This document shows positions 27,165 through 35,691 of a DNA stretch of 60,659 nt, piece by piece. The stretch lies in the NCBI GenBank assembly GCA_903824045.1, contig CAIJVD010000001.1, forward strand, positions 1-60,659. Direction: 5' to 3'. The position numbers were made by a program, and so were the translations under genes. The notes under the pieces were generated by a model that saw nothing but the letters and a program-made list of their open reading frames with translations, ran no database searches and was not told the DNA's origin. Every line of letters begins with the position of its first letter. The first letter of the stretch is position 1. Origin of the DNA: an uncultured Chlorobiaceae bacterium (GTDB lineage: Bacteria > Bacteroidota > Chlorobiia > Chlorobiales > Chlorobiaceae).

Positions 27165-29051
27165 TTATCGTGAGAGCGTTGCCGCCTCAATAAGCTCATT
27201 CATTCTCGATAGAAAAGCAGTCGTCGAATCAAGGCTGCCCTCAACAAGCAGTGCCCCTTCATAGAGCTGCCTGATGGCGGTAGCGATGAGCGGGTTATGC
27301 TCGTTGGTCATGATCATGCCGGAAAGGTTGCGAATGATTGGGTGCGAGCTGTTGACCTCAAGAACCCTTTTTGCGGCAGGCATGTCGCTCTGCATCATCT
27401 TCATCATCCGCTCCATCTGGCTGTCGAGGCCGTCCTTTCCGCTGACCAGCGTCACCGGAGAACTGACAAGACGGTGCGACTCGATGACATCCTCGACACC
27501 ATCTCCAAGCGTCTCCTTGAAGATCTTCAGCACCGGATCAAGCAGGGTTTCGGGAAGCGGTTCGGCGGCATCCTCCTTCTCTTTGGAAAAATCAATATCG
27601 GCTTTTTCAATCGATTTCAGCGGCTTTTTGTCGTACTCGTGAATCGAGGGAATGACAAAAACGTCGACCGGATCGCTCAGCAGCAGCACCTCGATCCCCT
27701 TCTGCTGGAAATACTCAAGGTTGGGATGAGCAAGCAGCTGCGCACGGCTGGAGCCCGAGTGATAGTAGATCTCCTTCTGGTCGGCGCCCATCCGTTCGCT
27801 GTACTCCTTCAGGGTCACGTATTCGCCTTCGACGGTTTTGGTGCTTTCGAACCGCAGGAGCTCGATAAGCTTGTCGCGGTTGGTGAAGTCGGTATTCAGG
27901 CCGATCTTGACTAGCGGACCGAACGACTTGTAGAAGGTCTTGAATTTTTCCGGCTGCTCCTTGGCAAGCGTCTCGAACCAGCCGAGAATCTTTCCGGTAA
28001 GGATCTGGCGGATTTTGGCCATGATCGGGCTCGACTGAACCACCTCTCTCGACACATTGAGCGAAAGGTCTTCGGTATCGACCACACCGGCAATAAAGCG
28101 GAGGTACTCGGGAAGAAGGTCGCGGCACTCGTTCTGGATCATCACCTTTTTTACATAGAGCTGCGGCCCGCGGTTTTCGAGCTCGCCCTGACGGTAGAGC
28201 AGCTCGGGCGGAGCTTCAGAGGGAAGAAAGAGCAGTGCCTTGAAGCTGACCATCCCCTCAACTGAGATCGGCAGATAGTCGAGCGGATCCCTGTAGTCGT
28301 TGGCAATGAATTTGTAGAACTCGTTAACCTCCTCCTCCTTCAGCTCATTTTTGGAGCGCTGCCAGAGGGCGGTGATGCTGTTGACCTGTTTTTCGGCGAG
28401 ATAGATCGGAAAATCAACGAAGTTTGAGTATTTCTTGACAATCTGCTCAACCCGGTACTCCTCGGCAAACTCCTTGAAATCCTCCTTGAGCTTGAAGGAG
28501 ATTTTCGTGCCGCGACCCGGCTTGTCGATCTGCTCGATAGTGTAGGTGCCCTGCCCGCTTGAACGCCAGCGATAGCCTTCCGCACCAGGCCTTGCGCTTT
28601 TTGTCTCAACCGTCACTTCATCGGTCACCATAAAGACCGAATAAAAGCCGACGCCGAACTGGCCGATCAGGTTCCCGTCAAGCTCCTTCTGCTGCTCCTT
28701 GAGCGCCTGCATGAAGCCGAGCGTCCCCGACTTGGCAACGGTGCCGAGATTTGCGATCAGCTCCTCCTCCGTCATGCCGATACCGCTGTCTTCGATGACG
28801 AAGGTCAGCTCCTTGGAGTCGATGGTGAGGCGAACGGCAAGCTCAGCTTCACGATCGGTTATCTCCTGGTCGGTCAGGGAGTCAAAACGCACTTTGCTCA
28901 AGGCATCGGAAGCATTGGAGACCAGCTCCCTGAGAAATATTTCCGGATGGGTATAGAGTGAGTGGACGATGAGATCGAGGAGCTGCTTCATTTCAGCCTT
29001 GTATTCGAACTCCTGTATTGGCGCGTTTCCGCTTTTTGGTTTCTTGCTCAT
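27165..29051 (-). CDS. htpG: Chaperone HtpG (Hsp90)
   Basis: 628 residues from the ATG at 29051, preceded by GAAGGA. The GHKL ATP-binding domain starts with [20 protein letters not shown] and carries [18 protein letters not shown] and [13 protein letters not shown]. The middle domain has [11 protein letters not shown], and the C-terminal dimerisation domain ends near the stop. This is the cytosolic ATP-dependent chaperone. A longer frame to 29123 lacks support. The VIT1-like gene follows closely. Confidence 0.97.
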   Translation of the reverse strand: MSKKPKSGNAPIQEFEYKAEMKQLLDLIVHSLYTHPEIFLRELVSNASDALSKVRFDSLTDQEITDREAELAVRLTIDSKELTFVIEDSGIGMTEEELIANLGTVAKSGTLGFMQALKEQQKELDGNLIGQFGVGFYSVFMVTDEVTVETKSARPGAEGYRWRSSGQGTYTIEQIDKPGRGTKISFKLKEDFKEFAEEYRVEQIVKKYSNFVDFPIYLAEKQVNSITALWQRSKNELKEEEVNEFYKFIANDYRDPLDYLPISVEGMVSFKALLFLPSEAPPELLYRQGELENRGPQLYVKKVMIQNECRDLLPEYLRFIAGVVDTEDLSLNVSREVVQSSPIMAKIRQILTGKILGWFETLAKEQPEKFKTFYKSFGPLVKIGLNTDFTNRDKLIELLRFESTKTVEGEYVTLKEYSERMGADQKEIYYHSGSSRAQLLAHPNLEYFQQKGIEVLLLSDPVDVFVIPSIHEYDKKPLKSIEKADIDFSKEKEDAAEPLPETLLDPVLKIFKETLGDGVEDVIESHRLVSSPVTLVSGKDGLDSQMERMMKMMQSDMPAAKRVLEVNSSHPIIRNLSGMIMTNEHNPLIATAIRQLYEGALLVEGSLDSTTAFLSRMNELIEAATLSR

Positions 29052-29241
29052 GATATCCTTCGTGATTGGTATTGTGTGTAACAGACGCTGTTGCGGTCGC
29101 TGATGACCGCGGAACCTCCTCATCTTTCAAAACAAATGAGCCTTGAGGAAATTGACCGCTAAATTTAAGGGAGAGGAGCAAATATAACAAGCCTCGGGAT
29201 CAATATCGGAGGGAAGGGGGACGAATAAAAGGGGGCGGCAT

Positions 29242-29275
29242 AAAAAAACCGCCGGGAGTTGTGTCGTCCCGGCGG
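29242..29275 (-). terminator. Rho-independent terminator after the NeuB-like gene
   Basis: A perfect stem, CCGCCGGGA (29249-29257) with TCCCGGCGG (29267-29275), encloses a 9-nt loop. On the minus strand it is followed by seven T. It starts 18 bp after the stop codon of the gene ending at 29294. Confidence 0.9.
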
Positions 29276-29293
29276 CATCCTTTCGGCAGTTCT

Positions 29294-30163
29294 TCAGGAG
29301 CGGCGAAGCTTCTTGCGGGCAGCAGCCTCACCATCATAGACGCGCTTGACTCCGTCACCGAGAGATTTCTCGATGTCGCGGATGTTCGAAACAAGGCGCG
29401 ACATGCCGGAGATCTCAACGGAAGCGGCCTGGTCGGAACCCCACATGGCGCGGTCGAGCGTAACATGGCGCTCAACAAATGTCGCACCGAGTGCCACAGC
29501 TGCCCAGGTGGTGGAGAGACCAACTTCATGGCCGGAATAGCCAATCGGCACGGTGGGAAAAAGGTTCTTGTAGGTGGTGATCATTTTCAGGTTGAGCTCC
29601 TCGATCGGGCATGGGTAGGTCGAGTTGGTATGGGCAATGAGAAGCTTCTCAATGCCGAGCTCGGCAATTGCACTGTCGACCTCTTCCATGGTCGACATGC
29701 CTGTCGAGATGATGAGCGGCTTTCCGGTCGCGGCGGTTTTCTTCAGAAGCCCGAGATCGGTCAGTGAAGCAGATGCACCCTTGTAGCAGGGAGTGTCGAA
29801 CTGCTCCATGAAATCCACCGACTGCTCGTCCCAGCATGAGGCAAACCATTCAACGCCCTTCTCCTTGCAGTAACGGTCGATCTCCTGGTACTCCTCAAAG
29901 CCGAACTCGACCTTGTAGCGGTAGTCGATATACTTCATCCGGCCCCAGGGGGTATCGCGCTCGATGTCGCGCTGATCCTTGGGAACGCAGTGCTCCGGTG
30001 AGCGCTTCTGAAACTTGACGGCGTCACAGCCCGCAAGAGCCGCGCCTTCGATGAGTTTTTTTGCAACCTCCATCGACCCGTTGTGGTTGATGCCGATCTC
30101 TGCAATGACGAATACGGGATGTCCGTCGCCTACTGTCCTCTTCCCTATGGTTATTTCTGCCAT
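29294..30163 (-). CDS. NeuB-family sialic/nonulosonic acid synthase-like protein without SAF domain
   Basis: 289 residues. The TIM-barrel synthase fold is clear: FVIAEIGINHNGSMEVA near the start, DAVKFQKRSPE, FASCWDEQSVDF, KGASASLTDLGLL, LIISTGMSTMEEVD, IAHTNSTYPCP and the metal His in IGYSGHEVGL. NeuB-type enzymes condense phosphoenolpyruvate with an N-acetylated amino sugar. Usual members are near 340-350 residues because of a C-terminal antifreeze-like SAF domain, which is absent here. The KdsC-like phosphatase gene 99 bp upstream fits a nonulosonate or related 2-keto sugar acid pathway. No CMP-transferase gene is in the window. Confidence 0.83.
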   Translation of the reverse strand: MAEITIGKRTVGDGHPVFVIAEIGINHNGSMEVAKKLIEGAALAGCDAVKFQKRSPEHCVPKDQRDIERDTPWGRMKYIDYRYKVEFGFEEYQEIDRYCKEKGVEWFASCWDEQSVDFMEQFDTPCYKGASASLTDLGLLKKTAATGKPLIISTGMSTMEEVDSAIAELGIEKLLIAHTNSTYPCPIEELNLKMITTYKNLFPTVPIGYSGHEVGLSTTWAAVALGATFVERHVTLDRAMWGSDQAASVEISGMSRLVSNIRDIEKSLGDGVKRVYDGEAAARKKLRRS

Positions 30164-30262
30164 AAAAACACCTGTTGAAATGAAACGAACCGTGACAGAA
30201 TGCCCGGAATCGAAGTTATAAAAACCCTGCCTTACTGTAAACCTGATATGCCGTTAGCCCGC

Positions 30263-30781
30263 TCAGGATGCCCTGAGATCGATCAGCCACTCTGCGAAAT
30301 CCCTGAATGCGCCATAACCGCCATTGGCCTTGGCCCGGAAGTGGACCAGTGGCTCCACAAAAAACGTTGCATCACCGGGGCACCCAGTCAATCCGGCCTG
30401 CGATATCTCACAGAGAATGCCGACATCGTTGACGTCGTCGCCGATATAGGCAAGCTCATGAAGGTCGAGCCCGGTTTCGGCCACCACCTTTTCAAGCATC
30501 GCAACCTTGTCCTTGACGCCAAGATAGAGCCGTTTGATACCGAGCTTCTCAGCCCGCTTCATGATACTTGGCGACACCTCCCCTGTCATGATGCCGGTAT
30601 CGATGCCCGCGTCCCGCAACCGTTCGACGCCCATGCCATCCCTGATGGAGTAACGTTTCATCTCCTCGCCCCGCTCGGAGTAGTAGACACCGGTATCGGT
30701 AAATACACCGTCATTGTCGGAGATGACGAGTTTTACAGCCCGAGCCCTTGAAGCAAGCTCATCGCGAGTTAATATCAGCAT
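30263..30781 (-). CDS. KdsC/YrbI-family HAD phosphatase
   Basis: 172 residues from the ATG at 30781, where the family N-terminus begins; a frame to 30925 is spurious. HAD motif I is ISDNDGVFTDTGVYYS (DxD with Asn between), motif II is GIMTGE and motif IV is YIGDDVNDVGIL. The enzyme lacks a cap domain, as in KdsC (3-deoxy-D-manno-octulosonate 8-phosphate phosphatase) and in NeuA-associated phosphatases. The NeuB-like neighbour suggests it removes phosphate from a nonulosonate 9-phosphate or KDO 8-phosphate. The exact substrate is inference. Confidence 0.85.
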   Translation of the reverse strand: MLILTRDELASRARAVKLVISDNDGVFTDTGVYYSERGEEMKRYSIRDGMGVERLRDAGIDTGIMTGEVSPSIMKRAEKLGIKRLYLGVKDKVAMLEKVVAETGLDLHELAYIGDDVNDVGILCEISQAGLTGCPGDATFFVEPLVHFRAKANGGYGAFRDFAEWLIDLRAS

Positions 30782-31233
30782 AAAAGCAGGGGCGCAATGT
30801 TGAGATGACCGGCAAGAACCGGTAGACATTATCCGGCCAATATATGACTTTTCCGGCATTTCACAGGAAGAGAAAAAAAACATTCCGGAGAGCCTTTCCA
30901 GCAAAGGTTTTGCGGGGTTATCCACAGTATATCCACATCAGGATGGGAGGCCTGGCACGGCATCCTGACGGCAATCACTGGCGCGACGGCACAAGGGAAG
31001 AAAGCTGCTATTGTATTGTAAAAAAGAATCTTACGGAAATACACCAAACAGACTACCCTGAATACGCCATACCCTAAAAAGAGAGGGATGCCAATGAAAT
31101 CAACACTTTTCAACCTTTATTGAGAGAATTGAGGTACTGCTCCAGATAAAAAGAAAAAGGCGACCCTTGCATCCGCAAAAATCGCCCCATCTATCTCTCT
31201 TCACTGCTATGGCAAGCCCGTCACCGGGGATGC
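30782..31233. other. 452-bp intergenic region with DnaA-box-like sites
   Basis: No credible gene is seen between the KdsC-like gene and ppa, which are both on the minus strand. The region holds TTATCCACA (30918-30926), a perfect DnaA-box consensus, and ATATCCACA (30929-30937), one mismatch away and exactly 11 bp further. An AT-rich stretch follows at about 31005-31040. The rest looks unstructured. Confidence 0.5.
30918..30937 (+). promoter_or_regulatory. Pair of DnaA-box-like sequences
   Basis: TTATCCACA and ATATCCACA lie in direct orientation with starts 11 bp apart, one helical turn. The first matches the DnaA consensus TTATNCACA exactly. No dnaA or dnaN gene is near, so this is not evidently the chromosomal origin; a DnaA-titration or regulatory site is possible. 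Confidence 0.35.
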
Positions 31234-31767
31234 TTATGCGTAGACCTTTTTGTAATTGTCGATGGAGTGTGCCACGCACTGACGGGCGATTTCGGCATTC
31301 TGGAACTCCTCGACAAGAACGGTTTTCTGCTCGAGCGCCTTGTACTCTTCAAAAAAGTGCTGTAGCTCAGAACCGAAGTATGGCGGCAGCTGATCGATGT
31401 TGTGGATATTGCTGAGACTGACGTCATCTTCAGCAACAGCAATGATCTTGTCATCGCCTTCACCATGGTCGACCATGCGCATGACGCCGATAACCCTCGC
31501 TCTAACCATGCACATCGGCACGATATCGCACTGCGAAATAACAACGATGTCAAGCGGATCGTGGTCGTCACCAAGCGTTTTTGGAATAAATCCGTAGTTG
31601 GCAGGATAGAAAATCGAGGAAAAAAGCACACGATCAAGCTTCAGCATTCCGGTTTTCTTGTCCAGCTCATACTTCGTCTTGCTGCCTTTCGAGATCTCGA
31701 TAATAGCTGTAACGATATTCGGCTGATCCGGCCCTATCTCTACATCATGCCAGGGATTGAAATTCAT
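31234..31767 (-). CDS. ppa: Inorganic pyrophosphatase (soluble, family I)
   Basis: 177 residues, the usual bacterial length. Family I signatures are [32 protein letters not shown] and the metal-binding [10 protein letters not shown] (DxDPxD), then [19 protein letters not shown]. The enzyme hydrolyses pyrophosphate and drives biosynthetic reactions to completion. It is a single-gene unit with long gaps on both sides. Confidence 0.97.
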   Translation of the reverse strand: MNFNPWHDVEIGPDQPNIVTAIIEISKGSKTKYELDKKTGMLKLDRVLFSSIFYPANYGFIPKTLGDDHDPLDIVVISQCDIVPMCMVRARVIGVMRMVDHGEGDDKIIAVAEDDVSLSNIHNIDQLPPYFGSELQHFFEEYKALEQKTVLVEEFQNAEIARQCVAHSIDNYKKVYA

Positions 31768-31988
31768 GGTGGTGGCGTCGTTATGTTTTAAGGAACAAAA
31801 TGCTGTGCTATTATAGCATTTTTTTTAAAAACGCAAAGGAGAAAAGGTGCGTTTCGAGTCTGGCGGGATGCCAAAAAACGCTTTAAAAACGGAGATTCTT
31901 CGTATCTTGGGCGGCAACTCTCCGGCGCATGAGCGACGGATGAAAAACCAGTTATTTCACCGCAAAGAACGAGTCGAAAGAATCAGCA

Positions 31989-33602
31989 ATGGATCTCATA
32001 AAGGAAACCGCCAAAAGAAAGACATTCGCCATCATCAGCCACCCTGATGCCGGCAAAACCACGCTTACCGAGAAGTTCCTGCTTTTCGGCGGTGCAATAC
32101 AGACCGCCGGCGCCGTCAAGAGCAACAAGATCCGCAAAACGGCGACCAGCGACTTTATGGAGATCGAGAAGCAGAGAGGCATTTCGGTGGCAACATCGGT
32201 GATGGGGTTCGAGTATGCGGGCAAACGGGTCAACATCCTCGACACTCCCGGCCACAAGGACTTTGCAGAAGACACCTACCGCACGCTGACAGCAGTCGAC
32301 AGCGTCATCCTCGTCGTCGATTGCGTCAAGGGGGTCGAGGAGCAGACCGAGAAGCTGATGGGGGTCTGCCGGATGCGCCATACCCCGGTCATCATCTTCA
32401 TCAACAAAATGGACCGCGAAGGGCGTAACCCCTTCGAGCTGCTCGACGAACTTGAAGAGAAGCTTGAAATAAGTGCCCGTCCCCTGACCTGGCCGATCGG
32501 GCAGGGACAGAGCTTCAAAGGCGTCTACAATCTCTACCAGAAGGGGCTCAACCTTTTCGAGGCAAATACCACAAGAATCAGCGAAAGCATCATCAGGGTG
32601 AGCAACCCGGAGGACCCTGAGCTGGAGAAATGGATACCGGAGAGCTTCTGCAAACGGCTTCGTGAAGACGTCGCCCTGATTGAAGGGGTCTATGAGCCTT
32701 TCGACAAGGGGCTCTACCGTGACGGCCTGCTCGCACCCGTATTTTTCGGCAGCGCCATCAACAACTTCGGCGTCAAGGAGCTGCTGGAGACCTTCCTTGA
32801 GGTCGCTCCGAGCCCCGACAAGCGAGAGGCGATGGAACGCACCGTCAAGGCTTCTGAAGAGACGATGACGGGATTCGTCTTCAAGATTCACGCCAACCTC
32901 GACCCGAACCACCGCGACAGAACCGCGTTTTTCAGGATATGCTCCGGGCGCTTCGAACGCAACAAGTTCTACCACCACACCCGTCTGGATAAAAAGATAC
33001 GCTTCTCGAGCCCGACCCACTTCATGGCCAACGAGAAGAGCGTCATCGACGACGCATGGCCGGGAGATGTCATCGGCCTCTACGACAACGGTTCGCTGAA
33101 AATCGGCGACACCCTCACCGAGGGAGAGAATCTTCACTTCAGAGGCATTCCGAGCTTTTCGCCGGAGATCTTCAAGTCGCTCGAAAACCGCGACCCGATG
33201 AAAAGCAAGCAGCTCGACAAGGGTATACGCCAGCTGACCGAGGAGGGTGTGGCGCAGCTCTTTATCCAGCCCGGCAACCGCAAGATTATCGGAACCGTCG
33301 GAGAGCTGCAGTTCGACGTCATCAAGTTCCGTCTGGAGCACGAGTACGGCGCGCAGTGCGACTTCACCCCTCTGCGCTACCACAAGGCCCTCTGGGTAAC
33401 CGGAACCGACAAGGAGATGCTCGAAGAGTTCCTCCGCCGCAAATGGACCGCCATCGCTCACGACAAGGAGGAGCACCCTGTATTTCTTGCAGAGAGCGAA
33501 TGGATGCTCAAGGTCGCCAGAGAGGACTACCCCGCTCTCGAGTTTCACACCACTTCAGAGTTCAAGACAGAGAGCGAGCAGCAGAGCAACGGTATTCATT
33601 GA
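31989..33602 (+). CDS. prfC: Peptide chain release factor 3
   Basis: 537 residues. The GTPase domain has G1 SHPDAGKTT, the switch region with [12 protein letters not shown]3 LDTPGHKDF and G4 NKMDRE. The [16 protein letters not shown] stretch and the C-terminal [13 protein letters not shown] region are typical for RF3 and distinguish it from EF-G. RF3 recycles RF1 and RF2 after termination. It is monocistronic. A 521-codon open frame on the opposite strand is a codon-bias shadow. Confidence 0.97.
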   Translation: MDLIKETAKRKTFAIISHPDAGKTTLTEKFLLFGGAIQTAGAVKSNKIRKTATSDFMEIEKQRGISVATSVMGFEYAGKRVNILDTPGHKDFAEDTYRTLTAVDSVILVVDCVKGVEEQTEKLMGVCRMRHTPVIIFINKMDREGRNPFELLDELEEKLEISARPLTWPIGQGQSFKGVYNLYQKGLNLFEANTTRISESIIRVSNPEDPELEKWIPESFCKRLREDVALIEGVYEPFDKGLYRDGLLAPVFFGSAINNFGVKELLETFLEVAPSPDKREAMERTVKASEETMTGFVFKIHANLDPNHRDRTAFFRICSGRFERNKFYHHTRLDKKIRFSSPTHFMANEKSVIDDAWPGDVIGLYDNGSLKIGDTLTEGENLHFRGIPSFSPEIFKSLENRDPMKSKQLDKGIRQLTEEGVAQLFIQPGNRKIIGTVGELQFDVIKFRLEHEYGAQCDFTPLRYHKALWVTGTDKEMLEEFLRRKWTAIAHDKEEHPVFLAESEWMLKVAREDYPALEFHTTSEFKTESEQQSNGIH

Positions 33603-33647
33603 GGGGAACCAATACTGACGTATCCGGGTAGTGATAGGGTGTGGCGC

Positions 33648-33677
33648 TTGGGAGACTCCGGCTCCCGGTGTTATATT
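33648..33677 (+). promoter_or_regulatory. Candidate metal-responsive promoter of the copper operon
   Basis: TTGGGA (33648-33653) and TATATT (33672-33677) have -35/-10 character with an 18-bp spacer. A dyad, GGGAG (33650-33654) and CTCCC (33662-33666), overlaps the -35 and lies in the spacer, an arrangement like MerR/CueR-type promoters. It is 34 bp upstream of the HMA-SafE start. No MerR gene is nearby, so the regulator is unknown. Confidence 0.4.
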
Positions 33678-33710
33678 GTTTGACCGTATCCACCAACCCC
33701 TCAGACAACG

Positions 33711-35087
33711 ATGAACAAACGATATACCTATAGCGTAGAAGGGATGCATTGCGCCTCCTGTGAAGCAATCGTCGAAGAGAGGCTTCTGGAGTCCGGGCGC
33801 TTTAGTAAGGCCGAGGCCTCGATGGCTGATGGCACGGTAAGCATCGAGTGTGAAGGCGTAAAACCGAAGGCCCTGGAGCTGAACCGCCTCTTTGAAAGCG
33901 GCGCCTATACCTTTTCCGAGAGCAGTACCGCTCACCGCAGCACCCCAAAGGAGCTGCTGAAGGCGGCGGCCATTGCATCAGCCATCATCATCCTGATTGC
34001 CGGACTCTCCTCTTCCGGCCTGCTTCCAAACGTCGCCATAGAGAGTGCCAGCTCCCTTTCGGCGTTCTTCCTTTTCGGACTTCTTGGCGGCATATCGAGC
34101 TGCGCCGCGCTTGTCAGCGGCATAGTACTCTCGCTCTCCTCCCGCTGGATGGAACAGCATGGAGAGAAAAGTTCCTCGCTTGAAAGAGTGAAACCCCATC
34201 TCTTTTTCAATCTGGGCCGCATTGCCATCTACTCCCTCGCCGGCCTCTCCTTCGGCCTTCTGGGCAGGACAATCAGCCTTTCGCCGGCGGTAACCACCAT
34301 AATGATTGTCATGGTCTCCGCCCTGATGATTGTCCTGGCGCTTCAGATGCTTGGCGTGGAGTTCTTCAACCGCTTCAGGATTGCGCTGCCGAAAAAACTC
34401 GCACTGAAATCCCTTGCCGGCAGCAAGAGGTCAGGCTCCGTTCACCCTCTGACGACAGGGATGCTGACCATTCTGCTCCCCTGCGGCTTCACCATGGCTG
34501 TGGAAGGAGTTGCCATACTCTCAGGCAGTCCGTTGCGGGGCATGCAGGTCATGCTCGCGTTCGTTCTCGGCAGCACCCTCCCACTCCTGGCTATAAGCCT
34601 TTCAAGCCTGAAGCTTTCTGGCAAAGCGAAAAGCAGCGCACTCTATCAGCAGTGCGCCGGGCTCATCATCATTGTTTTTTCGATCTATACGCTTAACGAG
34701 ACACTCAACCCAGCCGGTCATCTCGCAGCGTTGGACTCCGGCCACTCTGCAGCATCGGATACCGCGTTTGCCGCACTCACCCCAGGTTCTGTGAGCACCC
34801 CTGCTGCGTCAAACACAGCCACACTGAAAACCGTCTATACCCTTCAGAACGACATCGTGCCCTCAACCTTCGAGGCCAAGGTCGGCAACAAAGTCCGCCT
34901 CGTGGTGGACTCTCGCGATAACGGCACCGGATGCATGAGCACCATCATGATTCCCGGCCTCTGGGAGAAACCTCTTCTCCTGGAAAAAGGAAAGACCCTT
35001 GTTATGGAGTTCACCCCGACCAAGCCGGGGCCCTATAAAATCACCTGTGCCATGGGCGTGCCCCGCGGAGTGATCAACGTCAAGTAA
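33711..35087 (+). CDS. HMA - SafE/DsbD-like membrane - cupredoxin-like fusion protein
   Basis: 458 residues with three parts. First, an HMA metal-binding domain (about 1-65) carries the Cys pair GMHCASCEA. Then comes a SafE/TauE-like or DsbD-like membrane block (about 85-350) of six or more helices, including ISSCAALVSGIVLS and TILLPCGFTMAVEG, where the Cys-containing LPCG resembles the redox/metal helices of that family. Last is a C-terminal cupredoxin-like beta domain (about 370-458) with late Cys, Met and Pro residues (NGTGCMSTIMIPG, ITCAMGVPRG). Similar fusions occur with copper export genes. DUF305 and copA follow at 22 bp and at a 4-bp overlap, so one copper operon is likely. Its direction of action is not proven. 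Confidence 0.82.
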   Translation: MNKRYTYSVEGMHCASCEAIVEERLLESGRFSKAEASMADGTVSIECEGVKPKALELNRLFESGAYTFSESSTAHRSTPKELLKAAAIASAIIILIAGLSSSGLLPNVAIESASSLSAFFLFGLLGGISSCAALVSGIVLSLSSRWMEQHGEKSSSLERVKPHLFFNLGRIAIYSLAGLSFGLLGRTISLSPAVTTIMIVMVSALMIVLALQMLGVEFFNRFRIALPKKLALKSLAGSKRSGSVHPLTTGMLTILLPCGFTMAVEGVAILSGSPLRGMQVMLAFVLGSTLPLLAISLSSLKLSGKAKSSALYQQCAGLIIIVFSIYTLNETLNPAGHLAALDSGHSAASDTAFAALTPGSVSTPAASNTATLKTVYTLQNDIVPSTFEAKVGNKVRLVVDSRDNGTGCMSTIMIPGLWEKPLLLEKGKTLVMEFTPTKPGPYKITCAMGVPRGVINVK

Positions 35088-35109
35088 TCAAACACCACCC
35101 TGTAACCTC

Positions 35110-35691
35110 ATGCAGAAAATCTCGCTCTCGCTCGCCGTATCACTGGCAATCGTCATGCTGGTGGCCGGCATTGGCGTCGGATACTGGCTGACCCCGCAGT
35201 ACTCGCTCTCGATGTACGACAAAAACACCATGGACCTTGGCCAGCCCGACAAGTGGGTCGACCTGCGCTACATCGACGGCATGATTGCCCATCACCGTGG
35301 CGCCATTCTGCTTGCTGAGGAGGCCGCGCTCTCCGAAAGGGCCGAAATCAAAAGCCTTGGCGCCGATATACGCAAAAACGAACCTGTCGCCATCGCGGAG
35401 CTCTACCAGATGAAAAAGGAGTGGTACGGCGATCGGAGAACAGTGCGCGACCCCCAGGTACCGAAGCTCGGCAGTTACGACAAGAGCTTCGACCTCCGCT
35501 TTCTCAACGCCCTTATTGCCCATCATGAAAACGGCATCCGCATGACCCGCGACATCCGCCTCAAGTCGAGCCGAGCCGAAATCATCGACAATTCGGACGC
35601 CGTTGAACAGTTCCTCAAAGGGGGAATTGCAATGCTCAGGGGCTGGAGAAAAGCATGGTATAACGTTATCGATCCGAGCCCCAGCCTATGA
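35110..35691 (+). CDS. DUF305 family exported or membrane-anchored protein
   Basis: 193 residues. An N-terminal hydrophobic segment (SLAVSLAIVMLVAGIGVGYWL) is a signal or anchor. The DUF305 domain has two His-pair motifs: DGMIAHHRGAILLAEEA near 57-73 and NALIAHHENGIRMTRDI near 137-153. The ferritin-like helical fold and paired His, Met and Glu residues suggest metal binding. DUF305 proteins often occur with copper-resistance genes. Here the gene lies between the HMA-SafE fusion and copA, overlapping copA by 4 bp, which supports a role in periplasmic copper handling. Confidence 0.85.
   Translation: MQKISLSLAVSLAIVMLVAGIGVGYWLTPQYSLSMYDKNTMDLGQPDKWVDLRYIDGMIAHHRGAILLAEEAALSERAEIKSLGADIRKNEPVAIAELYQMKKEWYGDRRTVRDPQVPKLGSYDKSFDLRFLNALIAHHENGIRMTRDIRLKSSRAEIIDNSDAVEQFLKGGIAMLRGWRKAWYNVIDPSPSL

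Noticed and set aside
30918-30937. Chromosomal replication origin
   Set aside because: Only two DnaA-like boxes and no dnaA, dnaN or other origin-linked genes nearby.
31983-33548. 521-codon open frame antisense to prfC
   Set aside because: It mirrors prfC codon for codon and has no domain, ribosome site or family likeness; long antisense frames are a by-product of GC-rich codon use.
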